Positions 25,386 to 35,006 of a stretch of DNA of 64,000 nt are shown here, piece by piece (the first letter of the stretch is position 1; every line of letters begins with the position of its first letter). Made by a program: the position numbers and the translations under genes. Source of the DNA: an uncultured Clostridium sp. (GTDB taxonomy: Bacteria > Bacillota > Clostridia > Clostridiales > Clostridiaceae). The stretch lies in assembly GCF_934754925.1 (NCBI RefSeq), contig NZ_CAKVJA010000004.1:35561-99560 (forward strand), given 5' to 3'. The notes under the pieces are model-generated. The model was not told where the DNA came from, searched no databases, and was given only the letters and a program-made list of their open reading frames with translations.

Positions 25386-25631
25386 ATGAAAAGATTAAAT
25401 TATTGTTTAGACTGTAAACGCGTATTTACTTCTGAAAATATATGTGAATATTGTAATTCAAATAATATTAAAGAATTAAAACGTGGAAAATCTGTAAATA
25501 TAATTGGAAGTAAAGACAAGGGAAGTTATTTAAAATATAAAGAAGGAAAAGTTAGTGTAATAATTTATGCTGACAATAAACAAAAGTTTATTAAGGAATA
25601 TGCTATTGATAAAATAAGAAAAATATTATAG
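25386..25631 (+). CDS. Small zinc-ribbon protein
   Basis: 81 residues. A zinc ribbon near the N-terminus (CLDCKRVF, CEYCNSNN) is followed by a Lys-rich beta-type segment (GSYLKYKEGKVSVIIYADN). Cytoplasmic, no membrane segment. The family is unknown to me. The ribosome site GGGGGAA lies rather far upstream, so the exact start is uncertain. A terminator follows, supporting a real gene. Confidence 0.65.
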   Translation: MKRLNYCLDCKRVFTSENICEYCNSNNIKELKRGKSVNIIGSKDKGSYLKYKEGKVSVIIYADNKQKFIKEYAIDKIRKIL

Positions 25632-25685
25632 AATTATCAAATTTAAAAGGTAATTTTAAATTAAATTATAAGAATAGTTTTTTAG

Positions 25686-25732
25686 GGTATAATTTGAATT
25701 GTATAAATTTAAATTATACCTTTATTTTTATA
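25686..25732 (+). terminator. Terminator of small zinc-ribbon gene
   Basis: 10-bp stem GGTATAATTT / AAATTATACC with inner pairing, followed by TTTATTTTTA. Confidence 0.8.
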
Positions 25733-25880
25733 GGATATAAATAATATGTATGGTAAAAATATGTTTAAGGTTAAATTGCTCATAATTTAATATATCATTT
25801 AAAATATAGATAAGTTTTTATTAGCAAATTATAAATAGTTAAATATTATAATATAAATAGATTTTTAGGAGGATATGTGT

Positions 25881-26444
25881 TTGACAACTTTTTTTATAAA
25901 AAACTATAAGAATATAAAAAATAATATCATATTTGCTATACCTATTTTATTTATAATAGCTACTCCTATTCATTTTTTATATGATTTAACAGGTAAAATA
26001 GCAATAGTAGGTTCTATAACTCCAGTAAATGAAAGTATAGCAGAACATTTTAAGTTAACTACTATTCCAGTTATTTTATGGTGGATTATTAGTTATTACA
26101 TACTAAGGAGAAAAGTAGATATAGATTTTAAAAAATGGATTTTTAGTGCTGCTATTTCTACACTTATTATGCCAATTGTTATAACTATTTTCTATTACAC
26201 ATATACAGGAGCTTTAGGAATTTCATTTTTAGCATTAGATATATTTTCATTACTTCTAGCATTAATTATAGGACAATGTTTAGCATTATATTTATATAAA
26301 AATATTAAAATAACAAATATAAAGTTTATAATAGGAATTTTAATTATACTTACAATAATAGTTTGTACAATAGTATTCACATTTTATCCACCACATATAC
26401 CAATGTTTAAAGATTCAATGACAGGACTATACGGAATAGAATAG
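25881..26444 (+). CDS. DUF6512-like membrane protein
   Basis: 187 residues from TTG 25881, seven bases after AGGAGGA; an ATG at 25875 is too close to that site. About five membrane segments. The PVNESIAEHFKL motif after the first span and the C-terminal FYPPHIPMFKDSMTGLYGI motif suggest the DUF6512 family, recalled and not checked. The function is unknown. The MITE-like element starts immediately after its stop codon. Confidence 0.75.
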   Translation: MTTFFIKNYKNIKNNIIFAIPILFIIATPIHFLYDLTGKIAIVGSITPVNESIAEHFKLTTIPVILWWIISYYILRRKVDIDFKKWIFSAAISTLIMPIVITIFYYTYTGALGISFLALDIFSLLLALIIGQCLALYLYKNIKITNIKFIIGILIILTIIVCTIVFTFYPPHIPMFKDSMTGLYGIE

Positions 26445-26446
26445 TA

Positions 26447-26630
26447 TTGCGCATTACATGGGGCGAAAAAATGAAATATTTATTTTCCGGGAACGGTGAA
26501 ATTTTCGCCTAGAATTTATATCTTTGTTCCATTGAACTTGCTAAAGTTGTAAAAGCCGCTGACGCTTCAATACAACTTCTTTACGAAAATTACACTAATT
26601 CCTGGATGTAATATCATTAATTTTCGTCAT
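26447..26630. repeat. MITE-like structured non-coding element, copy 1
   Basis: Bases 26465-26585 (121 bp) are identical to 63531-63651. The left end GAAAAAATGAAATATT has an imperfect inverted partner near 26610-26626 (AATATCATTAATTTTCG). Internal stems are GGTGAA / TTCGCC, AAGTTGTA / TACAACTT and AAGC / GCTT. It is more GC-rich than its surroundings, has no ORF, and lies between convergent genes. Confidence 0.8.
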
Positions 26631-26657
26631 CACGGTATTTAAGCTTTAACCAACAAT

Positions 26658-27494
26658 TTAGTTAAAGAGTGATTTAATTTGTGTTATGTGTTTTGTTGCT
26701 AGGTTATATCCATGATCATAGTTAGATTTTAGTTTGTTAATATCTTTTTCAAAGCTTTCTAACTTATATTCAGGTCTTAATATTATTGCTTTACCTTGTT
26801 TTTCGAGTTCTTCACAAAATTTTACAGTTTCGTTGTAAGATTCGTGTCTAGTTAAAAAAGCATTCTTTAAATTAGGATATTTACTCTTTAATAATTTAGA
26901 TACAATAACATTTTTTTTACTTAAATCCTTTATATAACCTTTAGGTTGTGTAAGAACTATTAAGTGCTTTTTATTTCCATCAGCAATTGCTTTTCTTATT
27001 GGAATAGGGTCACAAAGACCACCATCATAATATTCATTATTATTTATCTTTATAACAGGAAAAAATATTGGGATAGCACAAGTTGCTCTAAGAAATGTAG
27101 CTTTATTATCAAGATCTTTTCCATCTAAATATTCTGCTTCACCAGTTTTAGCATTAGTAACTCCAATTAAAAATTTACCTGTATATTTTTTATAAGTATC
27201 CATATCAAAGGGGATTAATTTATTAGGTATTTCATCAAAAACAAAGTCTAACCCAAATAAACTTTTACATTTAAGAAAATTTCCATAGCCTAAATATCTT
27301 TTATCATTTCTATATTTGGTTAGGATTTCAAGATTACGTCCCCTTTGTTGAGAAATATATGAGACTCCATTAGTTATTCCAGCAGAAACACCTATGCAAT
27401 AAGGAAAAATGATATTATTATCAAGTAATGCATCCATTACTCCTGCACTAAAAATTGGTCTAAAAGTTCCACCTTCTAAAATTAAACTTGGCAT
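26658..27494 (-). CDS. Patatin-like phospholipase (YjjU-type)
   Basis: 278 residues, cytoplasmic, no signal peptide. The Ser-Asp dyad is present: Ser37 in the elbow GVSAG and Asp157 in YYDGGLCDPIPI. The oxyanion-type Gly-rich motif LILEGGTFRPIFSAGV is at the N-terminus. These match the bacterial patatin subgroup of YjjU. The likely reaction is acyl-ester hydrolysis of phospholipids; the true substrate is unknown. The start follows AGAAGGGAG. Its 3' end faces repeat copy 1, with no separate terminator evident between. Confidence 0.9.
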   Translation of the reverse strand: MPSLILEGGTFRPIFSAGVMDALLDNNIIFPYCIGVSAGITNGVSYISQQRGRNLEILTKYRNDKRYLGYGNFLKCKSLFGLDFVFDEIPNKLIPFDMDTYKKYTGKFLIGVTNAKTGEAEYLDGKDLDNKATFLRATCAIPIFFPVIKINNNEYYDGGLCDPIPIRKAIADGNKKHLIVLTQPKGYIKDLSKKNVIVSKLLKSKYPNLKNAFLTRHESYNETVKFCEELEKQGKAIILRPEYKLESFEKDINKLKSNYDHGYNLATKHITQIKSLFN

Positions 27495-27674
27495 AAAGTG
27501 ACTCCCTTCTAAAAGTTCTTATTTAGTAATTATAAAACAAAAAGATTTTCATTACAAATATTGGAGGTAAATAGATAAAAAAATATTTTCTATTCAATAA
27601 AAAATAAAAATATATTATAATGTAAATAAAATCATAGTTTATATACTTAATAATAAATTAAAAGGGTGTAGTTA

Positions 27675-28061
27675 ATGTTTTTTATAGGGATATTTGGAAT
27701 AGATAATAAAATAAAAGAAATTAAAAATTTAACTAACTTCTCTTGTAAAAGTTGCAATATTTCAAACGGAGCAAAGTTAATCAAATCCTATACTTTTTTT
27801 CATTTTTTCTTTATACCATTATTTAAATGGAATGAGGAATATTATGTAATTTGTAATGGATGTAAATCTTCTTTTAGTATTTCTAAGGAAAAGGGAAAAG
27901 AAATTGAAAGAGGGGGAGATGTAGAAGTTACATATTGGGATTTGAAAGAAGTAAATAATAATTATGAAAGTTATTATATAGTAAAAAGATGTTCTAGATG
28001 TAATAGAGAAGTTGAAGATAATTTTGAATATTGTCCTTATTGTGGTGAGAAAATTAGATAG
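27675..28061 (+). CDS. Double zinc-ribbon protein
   Basis: 128 residues. The first Cys set is CKSCN and CNGCK, on either side of a hydrophobic stretch (YTFFHFFFIPLFKW). The second is a C-terminal zinc ribbon (CSRCNREVEDNFEYCPYCG). This layout is common in clostridial proteins of unknown role. Cytoplasmic, or peripherally membrane-attached through the aromatic stretch. Its own terminator follows. Confidence 0.75.
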   Translation: MFFIGIFGIDNKIKEIKNLTNFSCKSCNISNGAKLIKSYTFFHFFFIPLFKWNEEYYVICNGCKSSFSISKEKGKEIERGGDVEVTYWDLKEVNNNYESYYIVKRCSRCNREVEDNFEYCPYCGEKIR

Positions 28062-28091
28062 TCCATATTGATATAATTTTATTTAGACAAG

Positions 28092-28126
28092 GATGTCTTT
28101 ATCATATAGATAGAGACATCTTTTTT
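28092..28126 (+). terminator. Terminator of double zinc-ribbon gene
   Basis: Stem GATGTCT / AGACATC followed by TTTTTT. Confidence 0.85.
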
Positions 28127-28213
28127 AATTTTTTTTATTATAAATTTATATAAAATGTATTATAATAGACAAGTAAATTTGGATAAAAGTACTAAAATTG
28201 GGTGGAGGTAATA

Positions 28214-29230
28214 ATGAAGAAAAAGATAATAAGAAATATTATATTGGTAGTTTTTGTGAGTGCTGTTATGTATTCATTAATAGTAAGTAGGCCTAAAAAC
28301 ATAACAATAGAAGTTGATGGAGTTACTATAGAGCATAAAAGTACATGCGGTAATATAAAAGAAGTAATTGATGAATTAAATATAAACTTGAATAAGGAAG
28401 ATAAAATAAATTATAGTCTTGAGTCTAAAGTTAAAAATAATCAAAATATAGTAATTAATAGAATTAATAAAAAAGAAGAAGAAGTAATTGAAAAAATTGA
28501 TTTTAATGAGGTAGTAGTAAAAGATTATAAGAGTGCTATGGGTGAAATCAAAGTTATTTCAGAGGGAGTTCAAGGAGAAAATAAAAAGATTTACACAGTA
28601 ACTTATGAAGATGGCAAAGAAGTTGAGAGGGTTTTAAAAAGTGAAGAAATCATACAGGAACCTTTAGATAAGATAGTATCAGAAGGAATTTTTGATGAAA
28701 ATAGTTTAACTGTTTGTGTAAATAAAAATAGAACTTTATCTTCAGATTATAAGCCAGAGGATTTGGTTTTACCTAATGTTAGGACTATGAATAGTAAAAA
28801 TAGTTTATATATGAGAGAAGAAGCTGCTAGAGCATTAGAAGATTTATTTAATGCAGCAGAAGAGGAAGGATTATATTTATATGCTGTATCTGGGTACAGA
28901 TCATATAGAACACAGAAGAGTATATATAATCCATATAGTGGATATTCAGCTCCGCCAGGAGCTAGTGAGCATCAATTAGGATTAGCAATGGATATAACCT
29001 TAGCTGAATATGGAGGAAAACTTTATGTTAAGTTTGGTCAAAGTGAAGAAGGCGTGTGGGTAAAGGAAAATGCACATAAATATGGCTTTATTATAAGATA
29101 TTTAGAAGGGAAAGAGGATATAACAGGATATAATTATGAGCCGTGGCATCTTAGATATTTAGGAATAAATCTTGCAACAGAGTTATATGAAAGAGGGATT
29201 ACATTAGAAGAATATTATGGTGAATATTAA
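28214..29230 (+). CDS. Membrane-anchored D-Ala-D-Ala carboxypeptidase with DUF348 and G5 domains
   Basis: 338 residues from ATG 28214 after GGTGGAGGT. An N-terminal membrane anchor (IIRNIILVVFVSAVMYSLIV) is followed by a DUF348-like segment (ITIEVDGVTIEHKS), a G5 domain (about residues 100-150, VISEGVQGENKKIYTVTYEDG) and a VanY/peptidase M15 domain. The M15 zinc and catalytic residues lie in SGYRSYRTQ, SEHQLGLAMDI and YEPWHLRY. It likely trims stem peptides of peptidoglycan on the outer face of the membrane. G5 domains are thought to bind cell-wall sugars. It is not linked to vancomycin-resistance genes. Confidence 0.9.
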   Translation: MKKKIIRNIILVVFVSAVMYSLIVSRPKNITIEVDGVTIEHKSTCGNIKEVIDELNINLNKEDKINYSLESKVKNNQNIVINRINKKEEEVIEKIDFNEVVVKDYKSAMGEIKVISEGVQGENKKIYTVTYEDGKEVERVLKSEEIIQEPLDKIVSEGIFDENSLTVCVNKNRTLSSDYKPEDLVLPNVRTMNSKNSLYMREEAARALEDLFNAAEEEGLYLYAVSGYRSYRTQKSIYNPYSGYSAPPGASEHQLGLAMDITLAEYGGKLYVKFGQSEEGVWVKENAHKYGFIIRYLEGKEDITGYNYEPWHLRYLGINLATELYERGITLEEYYGEY

Positions 29231-29337
29231 TTTGAAATTAAGATAATTTTTAGGTTATTAAGTAGACCTATTAATCCTATAAAATGAAAGTTAATCATAT
29301 AATTTTAATAACCATAACTTAGAGAGGAGGGGATGTT

Positions 29338-29757
29338 ATGTATTGTAGGGATTGTGGCCAGCTTATAAGCAACGATAGTTTAAAGTGTACAAATTGTGGA
29401 ACTAGAAAGGGTCTAGGAGATAATTATTGTTATAGATGTGGATCACGAATAAAGAGCCATAGTATAGAAGTTTGTGAATTTTGTGGTGCAAAGTTAAATA
29501 ATAATATAGATGAATTAAATATAAAGATAAAAAATAAATTACTGGCAGGATTATTGGCACTTTTCTTAGGTGGTATGGGCATACATAGATTTTATCTAGG
29601 ATATATTAAGATTGGGATAGTGCAATTAAGTTTGTGGGGTTTAGGATATTTTACTGGTGGTATAACATGGGTTATTGTTCAAATATGGGCTCTAATAGAA
29701 TCTATATTAATATTTTTAGGAAAGATAAAAGATTCAGAAGGAAATGATTTAGAATAA
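29338..29757 (+). CDS. Zinc-ribbon plus TM2-domain membrane protein
   Basis: 139 residues. Three CxxC pairs (MYCRDCG, CTNCG, CYRCG) and CEFCG form two short zinc ribbons in the first 50 residues. The TM2 domain follows: KNKLLAGLLALFLGGMGIHR, then FYLGYIKIGIVQL and two helices. The Arg/Phe pair in GIHRFYLGY is the family signature. The function of bacterial TM2 proteins is unknown. The ribosome site AGAGGAGGGG is strong. Confidence 0.85.
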   Translation: MYCRDCGQLISNDSLKCTNCGTRKGLGDNYCYRCGSRIKSHSIEVCEFCGAKLNNNIDELNIKIKNKLLAGLLALFLGGMGIHRFYLGYIKIGIVQLSLWGLGYFTGGITWVIVQIWALIESILIFLGKIKDSEGNDLE

Positions 29758-29777
29758 ATAATATAATAGTTAAGAAA

Positions 29778-29806
29778 AAGAATACGGTTATTAAAACCGT
29801 ATTCTT
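29778..29806. terminator. Bidirectional terminator
   Basis: Perfect 12-bp stem AAGAATACGGTT / AACCGTATTCTT, loop ATTAA, between convergent genes; it overlaps the MFS stop codon. Confidence 0.88.
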
Positions 29807-31217
29807 AATCTTTAACTACTATTTCTTTCTTTTTTATTACAAAGAAAGCAATTATGAGACCTAGTAATGTTAATGCAGCAGTACAAGCAAATGAAACATT
29901 CATTCCATATACTTGAGCCTTAACTGGATCTGTATATCCAGATGAAATAGTGGATTTACTCATCAATGTTACTATTAAAGAAGTACCAATAGAACCGGCT
30001 ACCTGTCTTAAAGTATTATTAGCAGCATTACCGTGAGCATATAACTTCTTATGTAATGAATTTAATGCAGATGTAGATAATGGCATAAGAAGCATAGATA
30101 TTCCTAACATTCTTATAGCATAAATAGAAATTATATAAATTATAGGAGTAGATACTGATAAAAATGAAAGTCCAAAAGTACCTAAAGTTAAAATTGTTAA
30201 CCCTGTTAGTGCAAGATATCTAGCTCCAAACTTATCAAAAAGCTTACCTGTAATAGGATTCATAATTCCCATGACAATTGCACCAGGCATTAAAGTTAAT
30301 CCAGTATCAAAGGCTGAAGAGCCTCTAACATCTTCAAGATACATAGGAAGTATCAGTTCTGATGATATTAATCCTGCATAAGCTATCATTGAAATTATGG
30401 TAGAAAATGTGAAAACGGTGCTTTTAAATACAGCTAAATTAAGCATAGGTTCATCCATATTTAGTTGTCGCCATACAAAAATTATAAGAAAAACTATACC
30501 TATGATTAATGGTAAATATACCCTCATATCGGTCCAACTATAATTTCCAGCATTACTAAATCCAAAAAGTAATCCACCAAATCCAATAGTAGATCCAATA
30601 AATGAAATAATATCAAAGTGTACAGATTTATTTTCAGTTACATTCTTTAATAAAAAGTATCCTAATATTAAATCTAAAACGGCAAAAGGAAGAGTTACAT
30701 AAAATAAATATCTCCAAGGATAAATATTTATTATCCAACCAGATAGTGTAGGTCCTATGGCCGGAGCAAAAGCAAGGACTATACCAACTATTCCCATAGC
30801 AAATCCTCTTTTTTCTATTGGAAAAATAATCATAAATACTGTCTGCATTAAAGGGATGATTATTCCACTAGCTAAGCCTTGAATAAGTCTAGCTGTTAAA
30901 AGCATTGTAAAGTTATTTGCAAATGCACCAATAATTGTTCCAATAGTGAATAATCCAATAGATACAAAAAAAAGGGTTCTATTTTTAAATTTATCTATAA
31001 GAAAGGCAGTAAATGGAATGATTATACCAGTCGCAAGCATATAACCTGTACTTAACCATTGAGCTGTTGATACACTTATATTTAAATCTTTCATTATGTC
31101 TGATAATGCGACATTCATAAATGTACTATTTAAATAACAAATAAAAGCTCCTAAAAGAAATACTCCTGCAATTATAATTACATTGTAGTCTTTATCTTTG
31201 GTTGATGCTTGAGTCAT
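29805..31217 (-). CDS. MFS drug efflux transporter, DHA2 (EmrB/QacA) family
   Basis: 470 residues with 14 hydrophobic segments expected. NSTFMNVALSDIMKDLNISV with QWLSTGYMLATGIIIPFTAF is the DHA2 motif A/D1 region, and LIQGLASGIIIPLMQTVF and GPTLSGWIINIYPWRYLFY match motif C and its neighbours. It probably exports toxic organic compounds using the proton gradient; the substrate is unknown. The start follows GAGGTGATTTT. No regulator gene adjoins it. Confidence 0.92.
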   Translation of the reverse strand: MTQASTKDKDYNVIIIAGVFLLGAFICYLNSTFMNVALSDIMKDLNISVSTAQWLSTGYMLATGIIIPFTAFLIDKFKNRTLFFVSIGLFTIGTIIGAFANNFTMLLTARLIQGLASGIIIPLMQTVFMIIFPIEKRGFAMGIVGIVLAFAPAIGPTLSGWIINIYPWRYLFYVTLPFAVLDLILGYFLLKNVTENKSVHFDIISFIGSTIGFGGLLFGFSNAGNYSWTDMRVYLPLIIGIVFLIIFVWRQLNMDEPMLNLAVFKSTVFTFSTIISMIAYAGLISSELILPMYLEDVRGSSAFDTGLTLMPGAIVMGIMNPITGKLFDKFGARYLALTGLTILTLGTFGLSFLSVSTPIIYIISIYAIRMLGISMLLMPLSTSALNSLHKKLYAHGNAANNTLRQVAGSIGTSLIVTLMSKSTISSGYTDPVKAQVYGMNVSFACTAALTLLGLIIAFFVIKKKEIVVKD

Positions 31218-31422
31218 AAAATCACCTCAAAATTTATATTATATAAATATATTTCCAAAAGTGAGAATAGATTATACTAGATAAATTTGAAAAAGAATTG
31301 CGTCAAATGATAAACATAATTTTTGTTGTATTTTTTTGGAAAAATAATATATGTGAAATTATTAGAGTTTTTTTGCAAGTTAACTGTAATAAAAAATGAA
31401 TAATTTCACAAGTTAGAAAATG

Positions 31423-31452
31423 TTTACAAAAATTAGGAATTATACTTATAAT
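31423..31452 (+). promoter_or_regulatory. Predicted promoter of pullulanase gene
   Basis: TTTACA (31423-31428), 18-base spacer, TATAAT (31447-31452). The 31218-31512 interval holds nothing else that I can identify. Confidence 0.55.
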
Positions 31453-31512
31453 AAAATATGTAAAATAATTTATTAAAATTTATTTTAATAAGACACAATG
31501 GGAGGAGAATTT

Positions 31513-34500
31513 ATGAGAAAATTTAAGAGAGCTTTGGCTGCTATATTAAGTTTAATGATGTGTATAGCATTCATTCAACTACCAATTTCAGTCCAAGCTA
31601 CTGAAAGTACAGAAGTAAGTGCTCAGGCTACTGAAGAGGTTTATGTAAAAATTAGGTACAATAGACCAGATGGAAATTATGATGATTGGAACCTATGGGT
31701 TTGGGAAGCAGGAAAAGATGGTCAACGTGTTGATTTTATAGGTGAAGATCAAGAGGGTAAATTTGCTGTTGTAAAAACATCAAAAGATGCAGGGCAATTA
31801 GGGTATATTCTTCGTAGAAGCGAACAGGGTAATGAATGGGCTGAAAATTATTTTGGAGCTGATAAGTTTGTAGATTTAACTGCTGGAGACACAGAAGTTA
31901 TTATAAATCATAAAGATGAAGATAAAGATGTAGAATTAAAGGAAATAAATAGGGATTTCGAAAAAGTAACTTTAAATGTACATTATTATAGATTCAATAA
32001 TGATTATGATGAATGGGATGTATGGGCATGGTTAGATCCAAATCATGGGGGAGAAGGACATGCGTTTACTGGTGAAGATGATTTTGGAAAGACTACTTCA
32101 ATAGTATATGAAAATGTAGTTGATGCAAGAGAAGATGGAATCGGTATCATTATTAGAAAACCAGACTGGTCAGCTAAGGATATTGAATTTGATAGATTTA
32201 TTAACTTAGCTTATGCAAATAATAATGGTGAAATAAATGCATATTTAGTTCAAAGTAATTCAGAGATAGTTTTTACTGCTGAAGATGCAGTTAAAGATTT
32301 AGCAATAACAAGTGCTAAAATGGATTCAGTAAATGAAATTAGTTTTATTACTAATGTAAAGATGAGTAAAGATTTAAGTTTAGAAAATGTAACATTAAAG
32401 GAAAATGGAGAAGTAATAAAGGTTAAGAGCTTAGAAATTAATGAAAATTTAACTTCAGGTAAAATAGTAACAGAAAAAGATTTAAGCTTAACTAATGAGT
32501 ATAATTTAGAGATAGATGGATATCTTAGCAAAGATGTAACATTAGGTAAGATATTTAATTCAGATGAATTTGCAGACTTATATCATTACAATGGAGAATT
32601 AGGAGCTTTATATTCAAAAGAAAAGACAAGCTTTGTTTTATGGTCTCCAACTGCAACAAGTGTTAAGTTAGCATTATTTGATGCAGGAAATGGTGTAGAT
32701 GCTAAAGAAGTTAAAGAAATGGCTAAAGGTGAAAATGGAATTTGGACTTTAGATGTAAATGGAGATTTAAAGGGAACTTACTATACTTATTTAGTAACTA
32801 ATAATGGAGTAGAAAAAGAAGTTACAGATCCATATGCAAAAGCTGTTGGAGTAAATGGTAATAGAGCAATGGTTATTGATTTAAGTTCAACTAATCCAGA
32901 AGGTTGGGAAAATGATGTAAAACCAGAATTTGTAGATGCTACAGATGCTATAATTTATGAATTGCACATAAGAGACTTTACAATTGATGAATCATCAGGT
33001 GCTTCTATGGAAGTTCAAGGAAAGTACAATGGTATGTGGGAATCAGGTACAACTTTATTTGGCAATGGCGATATAAAAACGGGAATAGATCATTTGGTAG
33101 AATTAGGAATAACTCATGTACACTTATTACCTACTTTTGATCATAGATCAATAGATGAAACAAAATTAGATCAAGCACAATATAACTGGGGTTATGATCC
33201 TCAAAACTATAATGTACCAGAAGGTTCTTATTCTTCAGATCCTTATAGTGCAGAAGTTAGAGTTGAAGAATTTAAGAAAATGGTAATGGAACTTCATAAG
33301 GTTGGAATTAGAGTAGTAATGGATGTTGTTTATAATCATACAGGTGCTACAGCTGATTCTCACTTAAATTTAGCAGTTCCAGATTACTATTATAGACAAA
33401 ATAGTGATGGTGGTTTTTCTAATGGATCTGGATGTGGAAATGAATTAGCATCTGAACGTTCAATGGTTAGAAAAATGATGGTAGATTCAGTTAAATATTG
33501 GGCTGAAGAATATCATATTGATGGATTTAGATTTGATTTAATGGCACTTCATGACATAACAACAATGAAAGAAATAAGAACTACTTTAAATGAAGTAGAT
33601 GAAAGTATATTAGTATATGGAGAAGGTTGGACTGGTGGAGATTCACCATTATCAAGTGAAGAACAAGCATTAAAAGTTAATACTGTTAAATATGGAGATT
33701 TACAAATAGCTGCATTTAGTGATGATATGAGAGATGCTATAAAAGGACATGTATTTGAAGATGAAACTGCTGGATTTGTAAATGGATTTGATGGACTTGA
33801 AGAAGTTATTAAATTTGGTATAGTTGCATCAACACCAAATGAGCAAGTTGATTATACAGGTGGACCAAATCAATATTCAGGATATGGTAAAACAGCTTGG
33901 GCTAATCAACCATATCAAACAATAAACTATGCATCAGCTCATGATAACTTAACATTATGGGATAAGTTACAAACTACAAATTCTAATGCAAGTGAAGAAG
34001 AACTTTTAGCTATGAATAAGATGTCAGCGGCTCTTGTATTAACATCACAAGGTATTCCTTTCTTCCAAGCTGGAGAAGAAATGGCTAGAACTAAGGTTAA
34101 TGAAGATGGAAGCTTTAATCATAATAGTTATAACGCACCTGATAGTGTAAATAAAATGGATTGGACTAGAAAAGAAAAATATAATGATTTATTTGAATAC
34201 TATAAAGGACTAATTTCTTTAAGAAAAGCTCATAAATCATTTAGAATGAATACAACTGCTGATATACAAGCAGGACTTAACTTCATAGATGTTACAGATT
34301 CAAATGTTGTTGCTTATACTTTAGATGGTAAGCAAACAAATGATTCATGGGATAATATTGCTGTAATATTTAACTCTAATGACAGTGAAGTTGAAGTAGA
34401 ACTACCTTCAAGTGATTGGACAATAGTAGTAAATGGAGAAAAGGCTGGAGTTGAATCATTAGGAACTGTTGATGGAAATAAGGTAGTTATTCCTGCAAAA

Positions 34501-34926
34501 GCATCTTATGTTTTAGTAGATACTAACAGTTATAATGGAACAACAGAAGATGAACCATCAGAAGATGTAAAGCCTGAAACAAACGAAAAACCAGTTATTA
34601 ATGCTAAAGATTTAGAATTAACAGTTGGAGATAAATTTGATGTATTAAGTGGAGTTACTGCATCAGACAAGGAAGATGGAGATTTAACTTCTAGTATTCA
34701 AGTTATTGAAAATACTGTAAATACTAAAAAAGCTGGAAAGTATAAGGTGACATACAAGGTTACAGATAGTGATAACAATGAAACAACTTTAACTATAAAT
34801 GTAACTGTGAAAGCTAAAGAAATGCCAAAGACAGGGGGACAAAACTCTTTTGTGGTACTTGCTGTAGCATTAGGATTAGTTGTTTCAGGAGCATTTGTTA
34901 TAAAAGGAAAAAGAAGACAAGCATAG
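31513..34926 (+). CDS. pulA: Cell-wall-anchored type I pullulanase
   Basis: Extracellular GH13 enzyme cleaving alpha-1,6 bonds of pullulan, starch and glycogen; 1137 residues from ATG 31513 after GGGAGGAG. Order: signal peptide (ends VQA), two CBM41 starch-binding domains (about 35-125 and 145-240, each with W-W motifs), an Ig-like spacer, a CBM48 segment (SFVLWSPTATSVKLALF), then the catalytic barrel. Barrel motifs are YNWGYDPQNYNVPEGSY, VVMDVVYNHT, FRFDL (nucleophile Asp675), GEGW (acid Glu704) and SAHDN (Asp811). The C-terminal DUF5011-like domain ends in MPKTG (1104), a membrane span and KRRQA, a sortase signal with Met for the usual Leu. It feeds the maltodextrin importer. Confidence 0.93.
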   Translation: MRKFKRALAAILSLMMCIAFIQLPISVQATESTEVSAQATEEVYVKIRYNRPDGNYDDWNLWVWEAGKDGQRVDFIGEDQEGKFAVVKTSKDAGQLGYILRRSEQGNEWAENYFGADKFVDLTAGDTEVIINHKDEDKDVELKEINRDFEKVTLNVHYYRFNNDYDEWDVWAWLDPNHGGEGHAFTGEDDFGKTTSIVYENVVDAREDGIGIIIRKPDWSAKDIEFDRFINLAYANNNGEINAYLVQSNSEIVFTAEDAVKDLAITSAKMDSVNEISFITNVKMSKDLSLENVTLKENGEVIKVKSLEINENLTSGKIVTEKDLSLTNEYNLEIDGYLSKDVTLGKIFNSDEFADLYHYNGELGALYSKEKTSFVLWSPTATSVKLALFDAGNGVDAKEVKEMAKGENGIWTLDVNGDLKGTYYTYLVTNNGVEKEVTDPYAKAVGVNGNRAMVIDLSSTNPEGWENDVKPEFVDATDAIIYELHIRDFTIDESSGASMEVQGKYNGMWESGTTLFGNGDIKTGIDHLVELGITHVHLLPTFDHRSIDETKLDQAQYNWGYDPQNYNVPEGSYSSDPYSAEVRVEEFKKMVMELHKVGIRVVMDVVYNHTGATADSHLNLAVPDYYYRQNSDGGFSNGSGCGNELASERSMVRKMMVDSVKYWAEEYHIDGFRFDLMALHDITTMKEIRTTLNEVDESILVYGEGWTGGDSPLSSEEQALKVNTVKYGDLQIAAFSDDMRDAIKGHVFEDETAGFVNGFDGLEEVIKFGIVASTPNEQVDYTGGPNQYSGYGKTAWANQPYQTINYASAHDNLTLWDKLQTTNSNASEEELLAMNKMSAALVLTSQGIPFFQAGEEMARTKVNEDGSFNHNSYNAPDSVNKMDWTRKEKYNDLFEYYKGLISLRKAHKSFRMNTTADIQAGLNFIDVTDSNVVAYTLDGKQTNDSWDNIAVIFNSNDSEVEVELPSSDWTIVVNGEKAGVESLGTVDGNKVVIPAKASYVLVDTNSYNGTTEDEPSEDVKPETNEKPVINAKDLELTVGDKFDVLSGVTASDKEDGDLTSSIQVIENTVNTKKAGKYKVTYKVTDSDNNETTLTINVTVKAKEMPKTGGQNSFVVLAVALGLVVSGAFVIKGKRRQA

Positions 34927-34954
34927 TATCTTATATTAATTAAAGTAAAAGTGG

Positions 34955-35002
34955 AAGAGTAGATAAATTTGTTTAAAACACAAATCTATCTACTCTTTTT
35001 TA
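34955..35002. terminator. Bidirectional terminator after pullulanase
   Basis: 17-bp stem AAGAGTAGATAAATTTG / CAAATCTATCTACTCTT with one mismatch, T-run TTTTTT on the plus strand. Confidence 0.85.
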
Positions 35003-35006
35003 TAGT

